A DNA stretch of 64,000 nt from Methylotenera sp. (GTDB taxonomy: Bacteria; Pseudomonadota; Gammaproteobacteria; Burkholderiales; Methylophilaceae). The notes below the pieces were generated by a model. It was not told the origin of the DNA and made no database searches. It was given only the letters and a program-made list of their open reading frames with translations. Below, piece after piece: positions 18,801 to 27,910 of the stretch; positions within the stretch are counted from its first letter, which is position 1; each line of letters opens with the position of its first letter. Position numbers and translations under genes: made by a program. Location: contig JABFRQ010000003.1 of the NCBI GenBank assembly GCA_013141075.1, forward strand, positions 62,001-126,000. The letters are read 5' to 3'.

Positions 18801-21800
18801 TATGGCGAAGGCAAAGATTATTTATCTTTTCTAGACGTCACCACAGACGCGACTGGCTTTGCCTCAATCAATACTTTCACCTCTAATATTTGGGGGGTCG
18901 TTGCAACTGATCGTATTAGCGCAACTGCTACTGAAATTGTAGCGGGCAATAATAGAAGTACATCAGAGTTCTCGCAAAATATAATCGTAGTCGAAAACTT
19001 TGCGCCAGGCATCACCGCTCAAAATGTAGTTGGGGTGAATGAAGATACGCTACTCGCATTTACTGGCATTAACACAATTAACGTTACAGATACTGACGGC
19101 AACCTTGCCAGCGCCAATTTCAACGTTAGCAGCGGCATATTAAATGTTAGCCTCACGGATGGTGCAGCTATCTCTATTGGTGCTAACAACAGTAGTAATT
19201 TAACGCTCACTGGCACGCAAATGCAAATTCAAGCCGCGGTGGCAACTCTGACTTATCAAGGCAATCTCAACTTCAATGGTAGCGATGTACTCTATATCAC
19301 TGCAACTGACAGTCTAGGCGCCAGTGCTACTGCAAACACGACAATCAATGTCGCGCCAATCAACGATGCGCCCATCTTAAGCAATCTACTTAACACCCCA
19401 ATTTTTATTGAAAACGGCGCACCTGTAGTATTAGATGCCAATATAACAATTAGCGATATTGAATTAGATGCGCTCAATGGCGGCTTGGGCAATTATGCTG
19501 GGGCACACGCATTCTTATTACGTAATGGTGGCCCAAATGCAGAAGATGTATTTTCTGCCACTGGCAACTTAAGCCCAATTACGCAAGGTGGCATTTTAAC
19601 TTTATCTGGTGTAGATATTGGCTTAATCACCCTGAACAGCAATGGTACTTTAACGTTAGTATTTAACAGCAATGCCACTACCGCAAGAGTGAATGAAACG
19701 CTACATTCATTAGCCTACGCTAATACCAGCGAGGCTCCGCCAGCCTCTGTGCAAATTGCCTGGGTTTTCTCAGATGACAACACAGGCAGTCAGGGTTTAG
19801 GTGGCTTACAGGCGACGTCAGCAATTACTAACGTCGCCATCACGCCTGTGAATGATGCGCCGACCACCACGCCTGTGACCTTGGCGCCGATTGCCGAAGA
19901 CAGCGGCGCGCGCCTCATTACCCAAGCCGAGTTGTTGGCCAATGCGGCGGATGTAGATACGCCGTTAGCCAGTTTGACGGCTTCAGGTCTCAGCATCAGT
20001 GCGGGGACTGGCTCACTGGTCGATAACGGCAATGGCACTTGGACGTATACGCCTGCCTTGAATGATGATACTGCGGTGAGCTTTACTTATACCGTGAGTG
20101 ATGGCAGCCTCACGGCAGCAGGCTCAGCGGCTTTAGACATCACGCCTGTGAATGATGCGCCGACCACCACGCCTGTGACCTTGGCGCCGATTGCCGAAGA
20201 CAGCGGCGCGCGCCTCATTACCCAAGCCGAGTTGTTGGCCAATGCGGCGGATGTAGATACGCCGTTGGCCAGTTTGACGGCTTCAGGTCTCAGCATCAGT
20301 GCGGGGACTGGCTCACTGGTCGATAACGGCAATGGCACTTGGACGTATACGCCTGCCTTGAATGATGATACTGCGGTGAGCTTTACTTATACCGTGAGTG
20401 ATGGCAGCCTCACGGCAGCAGGCTCAGCGGCTTTAGACATCACGCCTGTGAATGATGCGCCGACCACCACGCCTGTGACCTTGGCGCCGATTGCCGAAGA
20501 CAGCGGCGCGCGCCTCATTACCCAAGCCGAGTTGTTGGCCAATGCGGCGGATATTGATTCACCATTAGCAAGCTTAACGGCCACAGGCTTGAGTATTAGT
20601 GCAGGTGCTGGCTCACTCGTAGATAACTTAAACGGCACTTGGACTTATACGCCTGCCTTGAATGATGATACTGCGGTGAGCTTTACTTATACCGTGAGTG
20701 ATGGCAGCCTCACGGCAGCAGGCTCAGCGGCTTTAGACATCACGCCTGTGAATGATGCGCCGACCACCACGCCTGTGACCTTGGCGCCGATTGCCGAAGA
20801 CAGCGGCGCGCGCCTCATTACCCAAGCCGAGTTGTTGGCCAATGCGGCGGATATTGATTCACCATTAGCAAGCTTAACGGCCACAGGCTTGAGTATTAGT
20901 GCAGGTGCTGGCTCACTCGTAGATAACTTAAACGGCACTTGGACTTATACGCCAGCTTTGAATGATGATACCGCGGTAAGTTTTAGTTATATTATTTCAG
21001 ACGCAACAACAGCAATAAGTGGGGCAGCCAATTTAAACATTACTGCGGTCAATGATGCACCGACCACAACACCTGTGACTTTAGCGGCCATTATTGAAAA
21101 TAGTGGGCCACGCCTCATTACGCAGGCACAATTGCTGGCTAATACTGCTGATGTAGATAGCCCCAACCTAACTGCTACAGGCTTGAGCATTAGCAATGGC
21201 GCAGGCAGCTTAGCCAATAATGGTGATGGCACTTGGACATACACGCCCACCACTGATGACAACGCCGCGGTGTCATTTATTTACTTTGTTACCGATGGTA
21301 ATTTAACGGCGGCCACTTCTGCCAATATGGATATTACTCCTTTAGATTTGCCAGTAACGCCTACGCCACCAGCGCCAGTTCCTACACCTACGCCACCAGC
21401 GCCAGTTCCTACACCTACCCCACCAGCGCCAGTTCCGACACCTACACCACCAGCGGTAGTTCCTACACCACCAGCTGTGGTAACACCTGTAACTCCAGCC
21501 GACCCCTTGGTGAATGGCAACAACGATGCGGTTTTTACAAGCACTAGAGAAACCATCAATAATAACGTGCAACGCACCAATGTGTTTAGCTCAGCAAACT
21601 TAGATAGCTCTTTAATCAGATTTACCAACCAATTGATAACACCATTTGGCAATATTTCTACTGCATTGCAAGTGTTAGAAACCATTGATTTGCCAGCTTT
21701 TACCAACACTAACTTAACTGGCAATTTAAGCGCTTTGGTCAATAGCATCACGCAAAATACCAATATTCAAGTTGAAACCATTAAGTTTTTTGAACCCAAT

Positions 21801-22106
21801 CTGCCGCAGAATCAAAAAATTGCCCAACTCATTATTGAGCATAAAACTGCGCTCTCTAGCGTGGCGGTTACAGTTGGCTTGGTCACTTGGGCGGTTCAAC
21901 TGGGCGCTTTATTCACCTCGGTTCTAGCCACAGTACCAGCTTGGAAAAACTTAGACCCAATTGCTATTTTAGGCAAAGACGATGAAGATGACGCCCAGTG
22001 GGATGTATCTGACGATGAAGACGAAGAAATTGAAGAGAACGCTGAAGAATCTGCTGCAGATATGTGGTCAGGCAAAAATAGGGCAAACTTAAACCGTAAT
22101 ATTTAA
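15900..22106 (+). CDS. Giant surface protein: LEPR-like N-terminus, DUF4347, right-handed beta-helix repeats, VCBS/cadherin-like repeats, Pro-rich linker, C-terminal TM plus acidic tail
   Basis: FEELEARILYSADAGALL N-terminal motif; DUF4347-type VVFVDTRVSNYQQLVDDI... region; repeated NYIGTDVTGT..IGGT..ARNIISGN; repeated PVNDAPTTTPVTLAPIAEDSGARLITQAELLANAADVDTP; C-terminal VAVTVGLVTWAVQLGALFTSVLATVPAWKNLDPIAILG plus DDEDDAQWDVSDDEDEEIEENAEE. Confidence 0.9.
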   Translation: MMKLRPTSARQRPEFEELEARILYSADAGALLHPDAFNLSAEVRVLDLSSVSPVQTSSAQITTVTSEIVFVDTRVSNYQQLVDDITAQNSANRHIEVNLLDSNKDGIAQIADALAGRTDISAMHLIAEGNVAELWLGNSFITQDSMANTYAKALQQIGLSLTADADILVYGCNFGQGSAGETAVATLANLTGADVAASNDRTSNAANFGNWSLEVNYGTISTDVVVSAYGQQNWFGALSTFTVTNTNDAGAGSLRQAIIDANGNAGADNIYFAIAGTGIHTITLASSLDSILDTVNIDATTDDSFAANGNRPAIVLNGGGTMLDGFELYSGSDGSTIRGFVIQNFTQDGIDIAGTSGITIAGNWIGLNTAGTGAAGSANGVNIWDANNNIIGGTTAADRNVISGNTLGIYIGNSLSNTSAGNQVQGNYIGTNSDGTASISNTHGVYIQSANNTVGGLLSGARNIISGNTGHGIVMQGIDAHNNLVQGNYIGTDVTGTLDISGTTATLGQSGVDVIDGASYNLIGGTTVAARNIISGNNWFGVEMVQVGTNNNLVQGNYIGTDVTGTVALGNSEGGASFWNGAANNTIGGSVAGARNIISGNLNKGVLIGGTTTPTGNNIKGNYIGTDVTGTVALANATYGVYIQSGNGNTIGGTNALERNIISGNADSGVYITGFDSISNVVLGNYIGTDASGTVAISNGGYGVHIDNGASNNVIGDGVAGARSIVSGNADIGIYVADASTNGNKILGNYVGLNAAGNAAISNGSFGIAVDFQAQNTQIGGSAAGEGNVISGNTGTNGSLSRGGIYLYAESTVVQGNIIGLSSDKSTIIANGGVPDIGGYSAGIFISTALGSTLIGGDSVGQGNTIAGNIGDGIGNFGSDVAILGNNIYSNTALGIDLNVDGVSLNDPSAALDGDAGPNNLQNFPLLYNAIVNGGTLTLTGEIRSAANTTYRLEFFRSPLGTEDPTGYGEGKDYLSFLDVTTDATGFASINTFTSNIWGVVATDRISATATEIVAGNNRSTSEFSQNIIVVENFAPGITAQNVVGVNEDTLLAFTGINTINVTDTDGNLASANFNVSSGILNVSLTDGAAISIGANNSSNLTLTGTQMQIQAAVATLTYQGNLNFNGSDVLYITATDSLGASATANTTINVAPINDAPILSNLLNTPIFIENGAPVVLDANITISDIELDALNGGLGNYAGAHAFLLRNGGPNAEDVFSATGNLSPITQGGILTLSGVDIGLITLNSNGTLTLVFNSNATTARVNETLHSLAYANTSEAPPASVQIAWVFSDDNTGSQGLGGLQATSAITNVAITPVNDAPTTTPVTLAPIAEDSGARLITQAELLANAADVDTPLASLTASGLSISAGTGSLVDNGNGTWTYTPALNDDTAVSFTYTVSDGSLTAAGSAALDITPVNDAPTTTPVTLAPIAEDSGARLITQAELLANAADVDTPLASLTASGLSISAGTGSLVDNGNGTWTYTPALNDDTAVSFTYTVSDGSLTAAGSAALDITPVNDAPTTTPVTLAPIAEDSGARLITQAELLANAADIDSPLASLTATGLSISAGAGSLVDNLNGTWTYTPALNDDTAVSFTYTVSDGSLTAAGSAALDITPVNDAPTTTPVTLAPIAEDSGARLITQAELLANAADIDSPLASLTATGLSISAGAGSLVDNLNGTWTYTPALNDDTAVSFSYIISDATTAISGAANLNITAVNDAPTTTPVTLAAIIENSGPRLITQAQLLANTADVDSPNLTATGLSISNGAGSLANNGDGTWTYTPTTDDNAAVSFIYFVTDGNLTAATSANMDITPLDLPVTPTPPAPVPTPTPPAPVPTPTPPAPVPTPTPPAVVPTPPAVVTPVTPADPLVNGNNDAVFTSTRETINNNVQRTNVFSSANLDSSLIRFTNQLITPFGNISTALQVLETIDLPAFTNTNLTGNLSALVNSITQNTNIQVETIKFFEPNLPQNQKIAQLIIEHKTALSSVAVTVGLVTWAVQLGALFTSVLATVPAWKNLDPIAILGKDDEDDAQWDVSDDEDEEIEENAEESAADMWSGKNRANLNRNI
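19851..21050 (+). repeat. Four tandem exact-length 300-bp coding repeats (100 aa each)
   Basis: aatgatgcgccgaccaccacgcctgtgacc begins at 19851, 20151, 20451 and 20751; a diverged fifth unit begins at 21051. Confidence 0.95.
21361..21480 (+). repeat. Short tandem repeat encoding a proline-rich linker (PTPTPPAPV)n
   Basis: cctacgccaccagcgccagttcctacacctacgcc... repeated with a period of about 27 bp. Confidence 0.85.
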
Positions 22107-22133
22107 CGCAACATTAACACCATGTGATGCAAT

Positions 22134-23660
22134 ATGACCTTGCCAAAAATAAATCTTAGCCCAGCCCTACGCACCAGCATTGGCCTTATCGCGCTTATTA
22201 TTGGCTGGCTAATGCTCATGGATTTATTGCTAGGCCTTTGGCCAAATGAAAAAGCTATGCTCAAAGAGCTGCGCCAACGCACTAGCGAAAATTTGACCAT
22301 TCAATCTGCCGTGCTTTTACAATCTGGCGACACAATCGCGCTTAAAAAAACGCTTGAAGAAGCTGTGCGCCGTGACCCGCAAATTTATTCAATCGCCATA
22401 CGCAAAAATCAAGATAAAATTTTGATGCAAGCGGGCAACCACAACCTTTATTGGAAACCAACCTCCGCCACGCAATCAACTTTAGACTACGTGCGCGTTG
22501 AGCTAAAAGCCAACCAGCAACACTGGGGCGATCTTGAAATCGCGTTTCATTCATCGTCTCCACAAACAATTTTAGATTGGTTTAAACAGCCAATTGTCAT
22601 GGGTTTCTTGCTTCTTTTATTTGGCGGCACTGCGTTATATACCTTATATTTACGCCGAATATTCATTTATCTAGACCCATCATCCGTCATTCCAGACCGT
22701 GTATCAGCCGCATTTGATAACTTTAGTGAAGGCGTAATGATGGTCGATAGAAGCGGCCGCGTTATTTTAGCAAACAAGACTTTACGCAATTGGGTAGAAG
22801 AAAAAAATAATCAACTATTCGGAAAATCCAGCAAAGATTTACCTTGGCTAAAAGCAGCGTTGCGTGAAGACCCAAAAAACTACCCGTGGATTAAAGCCAT
22901 GGACTCGCAATTAGCCATCAATGGCTGGCAGCTTGAGTTTCACAAATCCAATGGCGAAACCATTAAAGCCGTGCTTAACTGCTCGCCAATTCAAGATGCC
23001 GCAAAAAACGTGCGCGGCTGTTTAGTGACTTTTGACAACGTCACTGAAATGGACCGCATGAATAAAGAGCTCACGCTCACTATGGAGAAACTCAGTAAAT
23101 CGCAAGAAGAAATCGAAATTCAAAATACCGAGCTACGCAATTTAGCCTCGCGCGACCCGCTCACCAGCTGCTTAAACAGAAGAGCTTTCTTTGAAGATGC
23201 AGAAAGCATTTTTGCCAGCTACGTGCTTGAAAAACGACCACTGGCCTGCATCATGACCGATATTGACCATTTCAAATCATTCAATGATTTATACGGACAT
23301 GCAGTGGGCGATAAAGTGCTAGTCGCTTTCTCAAGAACTTTGCTTTTTGTGCTGCGTAATGAAGATTTACTATGTCGCTACGGTGGTGAAGAGTTTTGCA
23401 TTTTACTACCCGATGCCACGCCAGAAGTTGCACTAAGTATTGCAGAGCGCTTACGCAGCGAGGTTGAAACGCGCGCAGGCTCATCGGTAAGGAACACGCA
23501 AGACTTAAAAATCACCTCTAGCTTTGGCGTTGCATCACTCACTGCTGGCGCTAATAATCTAGCGGAAATGATAGACCAAGCAGATAAAGCACTATATGCC
23601 GCCAAAAAAGCTGGGCGTAACTGTGTAAAAGTGTGGGGTGAGTTTGCGGCTGAAAACTAG
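22134..23660 (+). CDS. PAS-GGDEF diguanylate cyclase with TM sensor region
   Basis: Two TM segments, PAS region (EGVMMVDRSGRVILANK), CRYGGEEFCILLPDA (GGEEF). Confidence 0.92.
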   Translation: MTLPKINLSPALRTSIGLIALIIGWLMLMDLLLGLWPNEKAMLKELRQRTSENLTIQSAVLLQSGDTIALKKTLEEAVRRDPQIYSIAIRKNQDKILMQAGNHNLYWKPTSATQSTLDYVRVELKANQQHWGDLEIAFHSSSPQTILDWFKQPIVMGFLLLLFGGTALYTLYLRRIFIYLDPSSVIPDRVSAAFDNFSEGVMMVDRSGRVILANKTLRNWVEEKNNQLFGKSSKDLPWLKAALREDPKNYPWIKAMDSQLAINGWQLEFHKSNGETIKAVLNCSPIQDAAKNVRGCLVTFDNVTEMDRMNKELTLTMEKLSKSQEEIEIQNTELRNLASRDPLTSCLNRRAFFEDAESIFASYVLEKRPLACIMTDIDHFKSFNDLYGHAVGDKVLVAFSRTLLFVLRNEDLLCRYGGEEFCILLPDATPEVALSIAERLRSEVETRAGSSVRNTQDLKITSSFGVASLTAGANNLAEMIDQADKALYAAKKAGRNCVKVWGEFAAEN

Positions 23661-23694
23661 CCAGATTAGCTAAGTAGGCTAATTTGAGGATTAC

Positions 23695-26600
23695 TCACAA
23701 ATCAGCCCAAACTTTTTCAAGCCGCTTTATCGAGACAGGGAACGGCGTTTTAAGTTCTTGTGCAAATAGCGACACACGCAACTCTTCAATCAACCAGCGA
23801 TAATCAAGCAGGTCTTGCGGAATATCCAAATGCGCAAGCCTTAGCGCGCTAATTTTAGCTTGCCATTTATCCCACAACACGCCCACGCTGGCGGCATTTT
23901 TACCATCTCTATCTGGGTTGGCGGGCTGCTTTTCTATGCGTAGCCTTAACGCTTTTAAGTAGCGTGGAATATTTTGCAAGTATTCCCACGGCGTTTGGCT
24001 GAAGCAGTTTTTATAGACTAACTGACCGATTTGTTGTTCGCAATCGCGCTTTAAGCGATTCACCGTTGCGGGCATTTTGCTTTGTTGCGCTACTAGCAAA
24101 CTGTATTCAGTTGCAATTGCTTGTGCTTGCCGCGCGATGGCTTGGCTCACCGCTGGTAGCCGCGTTCTAGCGCGCGCTTTGAGCTTCATAAAGTCTGCAT
24201 TGGTACGCGGCAAATCATCGTCACCAATAAATGCACGGTCGGCGATGGCTAGCAATAAATCCTCACGCAAATCTTCGGGCGACATCACGCCTCGCAAAGC
24301 TAGCGCGTATTGATTAAAATTTGGCAAGCTTTTTTCAAGCTGCTTCATTTGCTCTTTCAACTCAAAGCGCATTAAACGACACACGCCTTTGCGGTGGCTT
24401 TGCTCTGCTTCACGCTCAGTATCAAATAATTTAACTGAAATACTATCTTCATCGTCTTCCAGCGCGGGGTAACCTGTTACTTTCAAACCGTCACGCTCAA
24501 AGCTTAAAGTTTGTGGTAAATCGCCAAAATCCCACTGTTTTAGACCCGTTTTTTCGATGTCTGGAGAAGTGTTTCTAAAGGTAAGTTGTGCTGCTGAGCC
24601 TAATTGTTTTTTGAGCGCCTGCCAATCGCGCCCCATTGCTAGCTCTCGGCCAGCATCATCTACCACACTAAAGTTCATCAGCAGGTGCGCGGGGGTTGGT
24701 TCTGTCCAATCTTCTACTGATATTTTCAGCGTAGTCACACGCTGTATGTGCGCAGCCAACACCTGTTTAATCGCGCCCTCACCAATTTTTGTTTGCTCTA
24801 AAAAGTGAGTTACGAACTCAGGTACTGGTACACACACACGCCTAAAAGTCTTAGGCAACGCCTTAATTAAGTAGGTTAATTTTTCGCGCAACATGCCTGG
24901 CACCAGCCATTCTGTTGGTGCGGGGTCAAGTTGATTTAACAAAGCCAGAGGAATAGTCGCCGTTACGCCATCTAACACATGGTTAGGTTCAAAGCGATAT
25001 TTCAGCGTAATCTCCACCCCACCCAACACCATTTTTTCAGGAAACTGCACCGCAGTAATCGCATCCGCCCCATGGCGCATTAAGTCGTCACGCGTTAAAT
25101 ATAACAATGTATGATTCAGCTTTTCTGCACCTTCGCGCCATTTTTCAAATGTTGCTGCTTGATAAATATCGGCAGGAATTTTGCTATCATAAAACGCAAA
25201 TAATTGATGCTCGTCTATTAACACATCTTGCCGACGCGCTTTATGTTCCAACTCCTCAATTTCGGCGATTAAGCGTTCATTTGCGGTGAAAAATGCTGCT
25301 TTGGTATCGAACTCCCCATTAGCAAGCGCCTCACGAATAAATATTTCACGCGATTCTTGCGCGTTAATTGGCCCGTAATGTACACGGCGCTTGGGGATAA
25401 TGGTTAGACCATAAAGTGAAACGCGCTCCCAAGCGTTGACCATGCCCATTTTTCTATCCCAGCGCGGGTCTGTGTATTGGCTTTCGGTTAAACCGCGAGC
25501 GAGCGGCTCAATCCAATCAGGTTCAATTTTCGCCACACAACGAGCATATAACTTACTGGTATCCACCAACTCTGCTGCAATCACCCATTTCGGGCGAGTC
25601 TTTTTAAGCGTTGAGCCAGGTGCCACGAAAAATCGAATACCGCGCGCACCTGCATAACTATCGTTATCGCCATCTTTAAAGCCGATATTACCTAGCAGGC
25701 CCGCTAATAATGCTTTATGAATTTGCTCAAAGTTCGCATCTTTTTCGTTAAGCTTAAATTCCATTTCATCGGTAATTTGCTTAATCTGCCCATGCAGTTC
25801 ACGCCATTCTTTTAAACGCAAAAAAGATAGAAAATTGCTATGGCATTGATTCAGCAAGTCTTTATTGGTTTTTTTAGTTTTAAGCGCATTATCAAAAAAA
25901 TCCCAAAGCTTGAGATAACTCATAAAGTCTGAACCTTCGCCTGCAAACTTCGCATGCGCATTATCCGCCGCTTCGCGCTTATCCATTGGGCGCTCGCGCG
26001 GGTCTTGTATGCTAAGCACGCTGGCGATAATCAAAATTTCTTTTAGGCAGCCCTCACGTTTTGCAGCCAAAATCATGCGACCTACTCGCGGATCTAGCGG
26101 CAATTTGGCAAGTTGTAAGCCAGTTTCGGTAATTTGGCGCTTCACGTCTACCGCGCCCAGCTCTTGCAGTAGCTGGTAACCATCAGTAATTAAGCGCGAT
26201 GAAGGCGCTTCAATAAATGGAAAATCCGCAATATCGCCAAGCCGCAAAGCTGCCATGCGCAAAATAACGCTGGCAAGTGAGCTGCGTAAAATTTCAGGCT
26301 CGGTAAATTCTGGGCGACCGTCAAAATCTTGTTCTGAATATAATCGCACGCAAATACCGTTAGATACACGCCCACAACGCCCCGCTCGCTGCTTGGCGGC
26401 GGCTTGCGAAATCTTTTCAATCTGCAATTGCTCAACTTTGGCACGTGTGCTGTAGCGGTTCATGCGCGCCAAGCCTGCATCTATCACATATTTAATGCCA
26501 GGCACGGTGAGCGAGGTTTCTGCCACATTGGTCGCCAAAACGATGCGTCGTGAGCTGTGTGGCTTGAATATTTTTTGCTGATCTTCAATTGAAAGCCGCG

Positions 26601-27819
26601 CAAATAATGGCAATACTTCAATATGTTTTAACTTCGCCGAACGCCCTTGATATTTACGCAAATGGTCAGCAACATCGCGAATTTCGCGCTCACCTGGCAA
26701 AAACACCAAAATGTCGCCATCGCCTTGTCGCAGCAAATCATCTGCCGCGTCCATAATTGCTTCTTCTATCGCCTCTTCTTCATCATCTTCTTCTAGCCAA
26801 CGGGCTTCGGTCTTGGCTTTGCGTGCTATTCCAAAGATGGTTTCATCTTCTAAATCAAACTGTGTATTTTCAGCCTCAGCACTTTCTTTGGCACGAAAAC
26901 CTGCTTTACCAAGCGGACGATAACGAATTTCAACAGGGTAAGTACGGCCTGAAACCTCAATCACTGGCGCAGCTTTAATAACCCCAACACTAGTTTGCGA
27001 TGAAAAATGGCTGGAGAAGCGCTCTGCATCAATAGTAGCAGAAGTCACAATCACTTTTAAATCTGGCCGCTTGGGCAATAATTGCTTTAAATAGCCTAGC
27101 AGAAAATCAATATTCAAGCTGCGCTCGTGCGCTTCGTCAATAATAATGGTGTCGTATGCATTAAGGAATTTATCGCCTTGCGTTTCAGCCAACAAAATAC
27201 CATCTGTCATTAGCTTAACGTAGCTGCCATCGGTAATTTTGTCGTTAAAACGCACCTTGTAACCGACCACTTCACCCAGCGGCGAATTAAGCTCTTGCGC
27301 AATACGACTTGCCACAGAACGCGCAGCAATGCGGCGCGGCTGGGTATGGCCGATTAAACCTGAAACGCCACGACCAAGCTCTAAACAAATTTTCGGCAAT
27401 TGCGTGGTTTTGCCAGAACCTGTTTCACCACACACAATAACAACCTGATTTTTTTGAATGGCCAACGAAATTTCATCGCGGCGGCTAGAGACAGGCAGCT
27501 CAAGCGGATATTCTGGTTTAGGTAAGTTGGCTAATCTAGCTGCAAACTTTTGCTGTGAAGCGCGTACTTTTTGCGCAATTTCAGCCAGCAAGCGCTGCGC
27601 CTTTAATTCAGACTTCTCGTCTTTGAGCTTTTGACAATCAGCTACATCGCGCAACTTACGGCGCAATGCAAAACGATCCGCCAACATGCAGCTTTGCATT
27701 GCCAGCTCTAAATTAACATGATTTTGGCTAGCAGGCTTATTGCTTGCGCTATGGCTCTGGGGTTGCTTGGTATTCATAAGGTGCGATTTTATCACGCTAG
27801 CTGCATACGCCTTACGCAA
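23695..27819 (-). CDS. hrpA: ATP-dependent RNA helicase HrpA
   Basis: VIVCGETGSGKTTQLPKICLELG, DEAH motif (IIIDEAHERSLNIDFLLGYL), DUF3418-type C-terminus, full length. Confidence 0.93.
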   Translation of the reverse strand: MRKAYAASVIKSHLMNTKQPQSHSASNKPASQNHVNLELAMQSCMLADRFALRRKLRDVADCQKLKDEKSELKAQRLLAEIAQKVRASQQKFAARLANLPKPEYPLELPVSSRRDEISLAIQKNQVVIVCGETGSGKTTQLPKICLELGRGVSGLIGHTQPRRIAARSVASRIAQELNSPLGEVVGYKVRFNDKITDGSYVKLMTDGILLAETQGDKFLNAYDTIIIDEAHERSLNIDFLLGYLKQLLPKRPDLKVIVTSATIDAERFSSHFSSQTSVGVIKAAPVIEVSGRTYPVEIRYRPLGKAGFRAKESAEAENTQFDLEDETIFGIARKAKTEARWLEEDDEEEAIEEAIMDAADDLLRQGDGDILVFLPGEREIRDVADHLRKYQGRSAKLKHIEVLPLFARLSIEDQQKIFKPHSSRRIVLATNVAETSLTVPGIKYVIDAGLARMNRYSTRAKVEQLQIEKISQAAAKQRAGRCGRVSNGICVRLYSEQDFDGRPEFTEPEILRSSLASVILRMAALRLGDIADFPFIEAPSSRLITDGYQLLQELGAVDVKRQITETGLQLAKLPLDPRVGRMILAAKREGCLKEILIIASVLSIQDPRERPMDKREAADNAHAKFAGEGSDFMSYLKLWDFFDNALKTKKTNKDLLNQCHSNFLSFLRLKEWRELHGQIKQITDEMEFKLNEKDANFEQIHKALLAGLLGNIGFKDGDNDSYAGARGIRFFVAPGSTLKKTRPKWVIAAELVDTSKLYARCVAKIEPDWIEPLARGLTESQYTDPRWDRKMGMVNAWERVSLYGLTIIPKRRVHYGPINAQESREIFIREALANGEFDTKAAFFTANERLIAEIEELEHKARRQDVLIDEHQLFAFYDSKIPADIYQAATFEKWREGAEKLNHTLLYLTRDDLMRHGADAITAVQFPEKMVLGGVEITLKYRFEPNHVLDGVTATIPLALLNQLDPAPTEWLVPGMLREKLTYLIKALPKTFRRVCVPVPEFVTHFLEQTKIGEGAIKQVLAAHIQRVTTLKISVEDWTEPTPAHLLMNFSVVDDAGRELAMGRDWQALKKQLGSAAQLTFRNTSPDIEKTGLKQWDFGDLPQTLSFERDGLKVTGYPALEDDEDSISVKLFDTEREAEQSHRKGVCRLMRFELKEQMKQLEKSLPNFNQYALALRGVMSPEDLREDLLLAIADRAFIGDDDLPRTNADFMKLKARARTRLPAVSQAIARQAQAIATEYSLLVAQQSKMPATVNRLKRDCEQQIGQLVYKNCFSQTPWEYLQNIPRYLKALRLRIEKQPANPDRDGKNAASVGVLWDKWQAKISALRLAHLDIPQDLLDYRWLIEELRVSLFAQELKTPFPVSIKRLEKVWADL

Positions 27820-27910
27820 CCGTCAAATATTCATTTTAATATTGTTTTGTCATTAAAAATTCAAACTATAATGACAAATAAACAGTATTATTGTTTTAAT
27901 CAATTGCAAA

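Noticed and set aside
19851-21050. Regular 300-bp spacing considered as a CRISPR-like array
   Set aside because: Repeat units are long, contiguous and coding with no unique spacers.
19790-21262. Series of near-identical minus-strand ORFs of about 83 aa (19790, 20087, 20387, 20687, 20987)
   Set aside because: Antisense shadows of the 300-bp coding repeats of the giant protein, not a tandem gene family.
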